The translations under genes were made by a program, and so were the position numbers. From the NCBI GenBank assembly GCA_030635995.1, contig DAOVXU010000031.1:1-12081 (forward strand): a stretch of DNA of 12,081 nucleotides, in the 5' to 3' direction. The notes beneath the pieces are model-generated. The model did no database searches, was not told the origin of the DNA, and saw nothing but the letters and a program-made list of their open reading frames with translations. Shown piece by piece: positions 6,758 to 12,081 of the stretch (the first letter of the stretch is position 1; each line of letters opens with the position of its first letter). The stretch comes from Arcobacter sp. GTDB taxonomy: Bacteria > Campylobacterota > Campylobacteria > Campylobacterales > Arcobacteraceae.

Positions 6758-8832
6758 TGATACATGAAATAGCATCAGTATGTACATATTGTGGAGTTGG
6801 TTGTGATATAACAGCAGTAGTTGAAGATAATAAAATTCAAAAAATTTATGCGCAAGCAGATGGATATGTTAGTCGTGGAAAGCTTTGTATAAAAGGTAAG
6901 TCTGGATATGAATTTGTAGATTCTGATAAAAGAGTTCGAGATGTTAGAATTAAAAAATCTTTTATAGAAGATAACTTTGAAGCTATGCCTAGAGAACTAA
7001 AAGCTAGAAGTCATACTTTAGTTAGTTTAGATGAAGATTGGTACATATCAAATTATGAATTTGCTACAAGTTTAAGTGCTTGGAAATTAAGTGAGATAAA
7101 ATCACAATATGGTCGCCACTCATTTTCGGCAATGGGGGGAGCTAGAACCTCTTGTGAATCTGCATATTCCTTACAAAAGTTTGCAAGACAAACTATGGAG
7201 TCACCAAATATTGATAACTGTGCTAGAATTTGTCATGCACCCAGTTTAAGTGGTATGAAGCCTACTATTGGTGAGGGAGCAGCAACTAACCCTTATGATG
7301 ATATTTTTAAAACTGATTTTATACTTGTGATTGGTTCAAATACAACAGAAGCACATCCTATAGTTGCAAATCGTATGATAGAGGCTGTTAGGCATAAAAC
7401 TGCTGAACTTGCTGTTATGGATGTACGAAAAATACAGTTAAATAAGTATGCAACTTATGAGGCTGTTATGCCATTTGAAGCAAACCTTTTAGTTATAAAT
7501 ATGTTAGCATATGTGATTATAAAAGAGGAGTTATATTGTCAAGATTTTATAGACAATAGAACTGCTGGATTTGAAGAGTTTAAAAACTCTATTTTAAATG
7601 ATAAATATGCAAACCCCACTTTTATGAAAAAGATTAAAGGTTATGAGGAGTTAGCTGATACAATTCCACAAATTGCAAGAAAATATGCTACAGGTAAATC
7701 TATGCTATTTTGGGGACTTGGTATCACTGAACATCTTGATGGTTCTTATGCTGTTATGGCACTTGTACATCTTTCACTTATGACTGGAAATGTTGGTAAA
7801 GAGGGTACTGGACTTATGCCTTTACGAGGACAAAATAATGTGCAAGGTGCTTGTGATGTTGGATGTTTACCATACTATAATCCAGATTATCAAGTACCAA
7901 AAGAGATTGGACTAAAAACACCTGAAACTGTAGATGCTATGATTGATGGAAAAGTAAAAGCTCTTTATGTTATGGGTGAAGATTTTACCCATGTACATTC
8001 AAATCAAAATAAAGTAAATAAAGCTATAAAAAATCTTGAACTTATAATTGTCCAAGATCTTTTTATGAGTGATATTGCACAAAAAGCTGATATAGTATTT
8101 GGTGTAAAATCAGCATATGAAAAAACTGGAATATATGTAAATGCAATGAGAAGATTGCATCTTTCTCAACCAATAGTACAAAATGATTTGCCAGATGATT
8201 GGGAAGTTTTAAGAGATATTGAAAATAAAATCAAGGGTGAATTTTTATATAGTACAAGTGAAGATGTATGGAATGATATACGGATAGATGCACCTTATAG
8301 ATTTAGTGGGGCTTCATATCAAAAGCTTATTAAACATAGAAGTAAAGGGATGCAATGGCCTGTACAGCGTACTGATACACCTATACTTCATCTTGAAAAA
8401 TTTAGAACAGAGGATGGATTGGGGCAGTTTATCTATCATCAATACAATTTACGAGAACAGATTCAAAAACTTGTAAATGATGAGGTGAGTGAAACTTATT
8501 ATCTTACTACAGGAAGAATGATAGTTCATTATAATAACTCTGCACAAACACAACATAGTCCAAAACTTATAAGTAAACATAGCGAGGATATTTTACAAAT
8601 ATCTGATAAGGATAAAGATAAATTTAGTTCAAGCAAAGTGATACTGAAAAATCAATATGGTCAAACAGATCCACTAACTATTAAATTTGTAAAAACTCTA
8701 AAAAAAGGAACTATGTTTTGTACTTTTCATCATGCTAAATCAAAAATAAATTATATTTTTGGAGATGCTTCAGATGAATTGGTAAAAACTGCAAGATTTA
8801 AATCAACAGAAGTGGAAGTTGAGCAGATCTAA
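6757..8832 (+). CDS. Formate-dehydrogenase-like molybdoenzyme, catalytic subunit, cysteine type
   Basis: This 691-residue member of the DMSO-reductase superfamily is closest in motifs to the FdhF/FdhA formate dehydrogenases. C9, C12, C16 and C44, followed by K46, form the N-terminal [4Fe-4S] site. The active-site stretch NCARICHAPS carries C159 (codon TGT at 7231) where E. coli FdhF has selenocysteine, followed by H160. R357 in LRGQNNVQGACDVG matches the conserved active-site arginine. The C-terminal 110 residues (LTTGRMIVHYN onward) are the molybdopterin-dinucleotide domain. There is no Tat or Sec signal, so the enzyme should be cytoplasmic. It probably oxidises formate to CO2, or reduces CO2, but no iron-sulfur, cytochrome or FdhD-type gene is adjacent, so the partner is unknown. 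The start overlaps the proA stop by one base, behind an AGAGGA site. The end overlaps yraN by 14 bases. Residues about 50-110 are poorly matched to the classical family. Confidence 0.85.
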   Translation: MIHEIASVCTYCGVGCDITAVVEDNKIQKIYAQADGYVSRGKLCIKGKSGYEFVDSDKRVRDVRIKKSFIEDNFEAMPRELKARSHTLVSLDEDWYISNYEFATSLSAWKLSEIKSQYGRHSFSAMGGARTSCESAYSLQKFARQTMESPNIDNCARICHAPSLSGMKPTIGEGAATNPYDDIFKTDFILVIGSNTTEAHPIVANRMIEAVRHKTAELAVMDVRKIQLNKYATYEAVMPFEANLLVINMLAYVIIKEELYCQDFIDNRTAGFEEFKNSILNDKYANPTFMKKIKGYEELADTIPQIARKYATGKSMLFWGLGITEHLDGSYAVMALVHLSLMTGNVGKEGTGLMPLRGQNNVQGACDVGCLPYYNPDYQVPKEIGLKTPETVDAMIDGKVKALYVMGEDFTHVHSNQNKVNKAIKNLELIIVQDLFMSDIAQKADIVFGVKSAYEKTGIYVNAMRRLHLSQPIVQNDLPDDWEVLRDIENKIKGEFLYSTSEDVWNDIRIDAPYRFSGASYQKLIKHRSKGMQWPVQRTDTPILHLEKFRTEDGLGQFIYHQYNLREQIQKLVNDEVSETYYLTTGRMIVHYNNSAQTQHSPKLISKHSEDILQISDKDKDKFSSSKVILKNQYGQTDPLTIKFVKTLKKGTMFCTFHHAKSKINYIFGDASDELVKTARFKSTEVEVEQI

Positions 8833-9148
8833 AGGGGATTATTTTGAAGATAAAGCTGTAGAGTTCTTATCTTTAAATGGTTACTTAATAGTTGAGCGTA
8901 ATTTTTATGCCAAAAAACTAGGGGAGATAGATATAGTAACCACTAAAAATGGTGTATATCATTTTATAGAGGTAAAAAGTGGAGAAACTTTTGAAGCTGT
9001 TTATAATATAACTCCATCTAAACTTAGAAAGCTTTTACGAAGTGTTGAATATTATCTAAAGGTGAAAAAGTTAGATGTTTCATATTGTATAGATGCAATG
9101 ATATATGCAGGTGAAGAGCTTGAGTATCTTGAAAATATAACACTATAG
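8819..9148 (+). CDS. yraN: YraN-family (UPF0102) predicted nuclease-fold protein, TTG start
   Basis: This 109-residue protein belongs to the widespread UPF0102/YraN family, which has a restriction-endonuclease-like PD-(D/E)xK fold. Its biological role is not settled. The core is visible as E36 and D38 (GEIDIV) and E51 and K53 (IEVKSG), all intact. The N-terminal KGDYFEDKAVEFL helix is typical of the family. The start is TTG at 8819, because family members begin just before the KG motif and no ATG is available. GTGGAAG just upstream can serve as ribosome site. It overlaps the end of the molybdoenzyme gene by 14 bases, so it is translationally coupled. Its stop codon shares the palindrome CTATAG with the stop of the convergent subtilase gene. 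In H. pylori, as I recall, this family member sits next to trxA; here a protease block follows instead. Confidence 0.9.
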   Translation: MSRSKGDYFEDKAVEFLSLNGYLIVERNFYAKKLGEIDIVTTKNGVYHFIEVKSGETFEAVYNITPSKLRKLLRSVEYYLKVKKLDVSYCIDAMIYAGEELEYLENITL

Positions 9149-10561
9149 ATCTGAATTAATATTGTCCATAAATTTCTCTAAATTTATCTTACCATAGCCA
9201 TAATAATCACTTTTTCTAATTGAACTATTTGATTCATTGGGTTTTGAACTATTTATTTCAAAATCTTCATTTGTTGCATAAACTAAAGTATTATTTGTAT
9301 TTATTATTTCAATAGTGTAATTTCCTTCAGATAAATCATCAGTTACAGTAGAAGAGAAAGTATTATCTCCATTTATTAATGATATTAAATATGGTCCATA
9401 TGTTATATTAGATTCAGAGGTAAGTTGAACTTTTATTTCACTATTACCTGAAGTTCCTAACAATCCTGTGATAGTAGGAAAAGATGAAGATGAATTTATC
9501 ATTTCATCTAAATATGGAGTATCATCTCCAATTGTATCTGTAGAATATTTAAGTATATTTTGTAATTGTTCTCTTGTTAAATTTTTATTTTTTTCTAAGG
9601 CTAAAGCTAATACTCCTGAGATAATTGGGGCAGAAGCTGATGTTCCTTTAAAAAAAGCTGATGAACCATTCTTATATTCATTGTATCTATTATAGTCATC
9701 ATTAGTAGCCCCAAAACTTCCAATTGGATCTATTGTTGTTATACCTAGAGTTCTTCCACCAGGGGCAACTATATCTAACTCATTACCATAATCACTATAT
9801 AATGTTCTAAGATTATCTCTTTCTGTTGCTCCAACTCCAATAACTGTTGATATTGCTGATTCATCATTTTGCATATTATCACCAATATGGTCACTTCCAC
9901 CATTTCCTGATGCAAATACAATAATAACACCTTTTCCACCTCTAGCAGTTGAAGATATAGTTTTGATATAATCTCTTACAGTATCACTAACTGCACCTGT
10001 TCCCCAACTACAATTAATAATATCTGCTCCATAATTGATAGCTTGATCAAATTGTGCAATAAATGACGCATCAGTACCGCCATAAGGTGGATATTTAATT
10101 AAAATAAGCTCTACATCAGGGGCAATTCCTCTTATGCCAATATTATTGTCATCTGCTGCAATTATCCCTGCAACTGCTGTTCCATGAGATTCACTTGCTA
10201 GAGTATGTGATACATCTGTACTAACATTACCAGTTGAACTTATAGCAATTTTTTCTATAATTTTATCTTTTATCTCTGGATGGTTTACATCAAATCCATT
10301 ATCTATTACAGCTACTTTAATACCTTTACCTGTATATTTTGAAAAGATATCTCCTGCATTTATATGTGCATTATCATTAATATTATTTTGAGCATAAAAA
10401 GTTGTATTATGATTTATTGACCATTGTTGATATAATAAAGGTTCATTTATTATTGTTGAAGCATTTTGTTCTGTTGTAATAGGAGTTACACTTTGTTTAT
10501 TATCTGATTCAATACACCCTATAAAAAAAAGTATTAAAAATAATATAGAAAATATTCTCAT
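9143..10561 (-). CDS. Subtilisin-like serine protease (S8 family), predicted lipoprotein
   Basis: This 472-residue protein has a lipoprotein signal (hydrophobic stretch, FFIGC, lipid-anchored C16), so it should be membrane-anchored facing the periplasm or outside. The subtilase triad is complete: D87 (VAVIDNGFDVNHP), H126 (SHGTAVAG) and S308 (GTSASAP), with oxyanion N220 (FASGNGG). The QWSIN motif at 46-50 normally follows a prodomain, but no prodomain is present. It is supplied, probably, by the gene just upstream, whose stop overlaps this ATG in ATGA. The catalytic domain is interrupted near its end: after about residue 345 there are roughly 100 Ser/Thr/Asn-rich, strand-like residues before the usual closing YYGYGKINLEKF (453-464). 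The last two codons and stop overlap the convergent yraN. The substrate is unknown. The G+C content looks like that of the neighbours. Confidence 0.9.
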   Translation of the reverse strand: MRIFSILFLILFFIGCIESDNKQSVTPITTEQNASTIINEPLLYQQWSINHNTTFYAQNNINDNAHINAGDIFSKYTGKGIKVAVIDNGFDVNHPEIKDKIIEKIAISSTGNVSTDVSHTLASESHGTAVAGIIAADDNNIGIRGIAPDVELILIKYPPYGGTDASFIAQFDQAINYGADIINCSWGTGAVSDTVRDYIKTISSTARGGKGVIIVFASGNGGSDHIGDNMQNDESAISTVIGVGATERDNLRTLYSDYGNELDIVAPGGRTLGITTIDPIGSFGATNDDYNRYNEYKNGSSAFFKGTSASAPIISGVLALALEKNKNLTREQLQNILKYSTDTIGDDTPYLDEMINSSSSFPTITGLLGTSGNSEIKVQLTSESNITYGPYLISLINGDNTFSSTVTDDLSEGNYTIEIINTNNTLVYATNEDFEINSSKPNESNSSIRKSDYYGYGKINLEKFMDNINSDL

Positions 10562-10962
10562 CTTTTATCAATTTGCCTTGTAAAATTTGGATGAGCAAAT
10601 TGAACTGTTTTGTCTTCATATAATCTATTTGATATATCAAATATAGTTGATTTGTCTTTTACCTTTAGAAGATAGATATTTTTTGTTAATTGTTTTACTA
10701 AAGTTAGAGAGTATTTTATTAATAGATTATCTATATTAGTAGAAGAGGTTTTTATTAAAATTTCATCATTTACACCTACAGTTTTATTATTAGGTGTTGT
10801 GAAATAGTTTAAATTTGATTGCGTAGATGTAGCTTTTAGTGAAAATATTTTTACCTCTTGTACTGGTGATATATATACTTTTTTACCATTTTGATAGAAG
10901 TAAGTATCACTAGAATATAAAAAGGTGAAAATAAGTGTAAACAATAATATATTAATTTTCAT
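10558..10962 (-). CDS. Exported protein resembling a free-standing subtilase prodomain
   Basis: This 134-residue protein starts with a Sec signal peptide (to about residue 17; no lipobox). The mature part begins YFYQNGKKVYISP and ends NRLYEDKTVQFAHPNF (112-127). Both motifs are typical of the N-terminal prodomain of larger S8 proteases, where a stretch like RLYEDPxVEFAHPNF runs directly into the catalytic domain. Here it ends eight residues later with its own stop, overlapped by the protease ATG. Prodomains act as intramolecular chaperones and inhibitors, so this protein may fold and restrain the protease in trans in the periplasm. That is inference. A frameshift is unlikely, because the second gene begins with its own lipoprotein signal. 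The start lies 17 bases after the yoeB stop, with only a weak AGTGAA ribosome site. Confidence 0.75.
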   Translation of the reverse strand: MKINILLFTLIFTFLYSSDTYFYQNGKKVYISPVQEVKIFSLKATSTQSNLNYFTTPNNKTVGVNDEILIKTSSTNIDNLLIKYSLTLVKQLTKNIYLLKVKDKSTIFDISNRLYEDKTVQFAHPNFTRQIDKR

Positions 10963-10979
10963 AAAATTTCACTAAAAAT

Positions 10980-11234
10980 CTAATAATGATATCTGCATTG
11001 AGCAATAAGCAATGAGGTATCTGCAACTTTATAAACCAATCTATGTTCTAAAGTAATCCTCCTTGACCAATATCCACTCCAGTTATATTTTAAAGGTTCA
11101 GGCTCTCCTAAACCTTTGAAAGGAACTCTATTGATATCTTTAATTAAAAGATTAATTCTTTTTAATATTTTTTTATTATTCTGTTGCCAATGAAGATAAT
11201 CTTCCCATGCTTGATCTGCAAAAACTAAATTCAT
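10980..11234 (-). CDS. yoeB: YoeB-family toxin, ribosome-dependent mRNA endonuclease
   Basis: This 84-residue protein is the same length as E. coli YoeB and aligns with it by eye throughout, including WxxYLxWQ, INxLIKD, P-F-x-G-x-G-x-PEPLK, SGxWSRRIT and the C-terminal CRYHY. The residues known for catalysis in YoeB are all present: E46, E63, R65, H83 and Y84. The RelE-fold toxin cleaves mRNA in the ribosomal A site and is neutralised by YefM. The gene overlaps the antitoxin by four bases (ATGA), so translation is coupled and antitoxin is made first. The toxin appears intact and is expected to be active. Only 17 bases separate it from the exported prodomain-like gene on the same strand, with no terminator between them. 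Confidence 0.96.
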   Translation of the reverse strand: MNLVFADQAWEDYLHWQQNNKKILKRINLLIKDINRVPFKGLGEPEPLKYNWSGYWSRRITLEHRLVYKVADTSLLIAQCRYHY

Positions 11235-11485
11235 TCTTCAATTAACTCTTTTGTATTTCCCAATCCTGCTTCAAGTTGAGTAATTGCACCATTTAATCTA
11301 TTTGCATTATTAGAACTCTGCATTAAATACGAAGTCTCTTGCATAGATTTATAATCTTCTAATGAAATCATTACAATAGGTTCTTTACTTTGTCTTGTTA
11401 TTGTTATAGGTGTATGGTTATTTATAATAATATCCATCGTCGATGCTAGATTTTGTCTAGCATATGAAAACGTTTGTGTCTGCAT
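11231..11485 (-). CDS. yefM: YefM-family antitoxin (Phd/YefM)
   Basis: This 84-residue antitoxin of the Phd/YefM family pairs with the YoeB toxin downstream. The N-terminal half carries the family DNA-binding fold (FSYARQNLASTMD, PITITRQSKEPIVMISLEDYKSM). The C-terminal part is the toxin-binding tail (NANRLNGAITQLEAG). A good ribosome site (AAAAAGGATT) lies just before the ATG, stronger than any site seen for the downstream genes, as expected for an antitoxin that must be made in excess. Immediately upstream are TGTACA-centred repeats like those of the E. coli yefM operator. YefM should repress its own promoter, with YoeB as co-repressor. Confidence 0.95.
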   Translation of the reverse strand: MQTQTFSYARQNLASTMDIIINNHTPITITRQSKEPIVMISLEDYKSMQETSYLMQSSNNANRLNGAITQLEAGLGNTKELIEE

Positions 11486-11502
11486 AATAATCCTTTTTAG
11501 CT

Positions 11503-11534
11503 ATATATGTACATATATTAGTACATATATAATA
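11503..11534 (-). promoter_or_regulatory. Predicted yefM operator with overlapping promoter -10
   Basis: Positions 11503-11518 are a perfect 16-bp palindrome centred on TGTACA. A second, imperfect half (core AGTACA, 11520-11525) follows, and GTACATATAT is repeated exactly at 11509-11518 and 11521-11530, so the two centres are 12 bp apart. The E. coli yefM operator is known to have a long and a short palindrome sharing a TGTACA core. A TATTAT element at 11529-11534, read on the minus strand, may be the -10, so repressor binding would cover the promoter. The site lies 17-50 bases before the yefM start. Confidence 0.8.
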
Positions 11535-11564
11535 AATGATGGCTTAAAAATTCATATTTGTTAT

Positions 11565-12081
11565 TTAGTAACTTAATACTAGATTTATATAAGGTCCATG
11601 AAATTCTGTATTAAATTCTGTTAATAAGCTATATGTTCCTTCTTTTTTATTTGCTTCTATTTCAAGTTTATTATATCTATATCCTGCAGTAAAACCTAAA
11701 CCGACACCGCTATCTGTTTTATATTTAATTTTGTATCCCAATAAAGCATCTATAAATTTTGCATCAGATTTTTCTATCCATTCCTCAAATCCTGCTGCTT
11801 TTTGATCTAGTTTACCAACACCAGCTATTATTGAATAAATTATTCCATTATAACTTGTTCTTTTGTCAAGTAGTCTTTTATTATCAGCGACTAAAGTTAT
11901 AAAATTACCATCAAGTTCCACATCTATTAAACCAATAGTATCAATTATTCCATCACCATCAACATCAATTTTAACTGCAGTATCATTACTATTATCAGTT
12001 AAATAAAAATCAAGTGGAACTTCATAGTTATATTTTCTATATCCGATACCAATAGAATCTTGAAATGGATAAACAATTAAA
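11565..12081 (-). CDS. Predicted outer-membrane beta-barrel protein, 5' end missing
   Basis: This is the C-terminal 171 residues of a longer protein; the frame is open to the window edge, so the start is not seen. The ATG-like starts inside the frame (for example GTG at 11921) lie within the continuous sequence and are not real starts. Alternating strand-like segments such as SIGIGYRKYNYEVP, ALLGYKIKYK, GLGFTAGYRYNKLEIE and the terminal GPYINLVLSY with a final aromatic residue fit a small outer-membrane barrel recognised by the BAM machinery. A DVDGDGIID stretch, encoded at 11940-11966, looks like a calcium-binding loop and probably lies in an extracellular loop. I do not recognise the exact family. 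It lies 79 bases upstream of yefM on the same strand, and the yefM operator sits between them. Confidence 0.65.
   Translation of the reverse strand, partial: LIVYPFQDSIGIGYRKYNYEVPLDFYLTDNSNDTAVKIDVDGDGIIDTIGLIDVELDGNFITLVADNKRLLDKRTSYNGIIYSIIAGVGKLDQKAAGFEEWIEKSDAKFIDALLGYKIKYKTDSGVGLGFTAGYRYNKLEIEANKKEGTYSLLTEFNTEFHGPYINLVLSY

Noticed and set aside
7231..7233. Possible selenocysteine codon at the molybdoenzyme active site
   Set aside because: The codon is TGT (cysteine), not TGA, and the frame is uninterrupted.
8288..8476. Second open frame of 62 codons inside the molybdoenzyme gene
   Set aside because: It is contained in conserved coding sequence in another frame and has no supporting motif.
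9468..9695. Plus-strand open frame opposite the subtilase active-site region
   Set aside because: It mirrors the conserved GTSASAP region on the other strand and has no independent evidence.
10558..10561. Prodomain and subtilase as one gene broken by a frameshift
   Set aside because: The protease frame begins with a complete lipoprotein signal peptide directly at its ATG, which would make no sense inside a fused protein. Two genes with an ATGA overlap fit better.

Overview
The window is very AT-rich DNA (visibly well under 35% G+C) with tightly packed genes and short AT-only intergenic gaps. The Por enzyme layout, the histidine kinase H-box of the type NIAHQWRQPL, the base composition and the general gene style suggest a member of the Campylobacterota, most likely an Arcobacter-like bacterium. 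This is inference from sequence style; no marker gene for taxonomy is present.

Layout. (1) 1-1964, plus strand: the end of a pyruvate:ferredoxin oxidoreductase operon, with porA (5' end cut by the window) and complete porB. (2) 1965-2161: a non-coding spacer with an elaborate set of nested and competing inverted repeats. (3) 2162-2944, plus strand: a small exported protein of unknown function and the nucleoside phosphorylase ppnP. A minus-strand Cys-rich zf-like protein (2913-3326) overlaps the end of ppnP. (4) 3429-5390: an orphan membrane histidine kinase with a periplasmic Cache-type sensor. (5) 5522-9148, plus strand: an overlapping three-gene unit of proA (proline synthesis), a cysteine-type formate-dehydrogenase-like molybdoenzyme, and a YraN-family protein that starts at TTG. 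(6) 9143-12081, minus strand: an accessory-looking block. Read in its own direction, it holds the end of an outer-membrane barrel protein, a YefM-YoeB toxin-antitoxin pair with a recognisable operator, a small exported protein that looks like a free-standing subtilase prodomain, and a subtilase lipoprotein.

How the genes may work together. PorAB and the molybdoenzyme belong to low-potential electron metabolism (pyruvate and probably formate oxidation). No other formate dehydrogenase subunit is present, so the electron acceptor of that enzyme is unknown. The most interesting part is the minus-strand block. The antitoxin, toxin, prodomain and protease genes have almost no space between them (4-nt overlap, 17-nt gap, 4-nt overlap), and no terminator is visible. 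They could therefore be one transcript under YefM-type autoregulation. The protease's prodomain is carried on a separate gene with its own signal peptide, instead of being fused to the protease.
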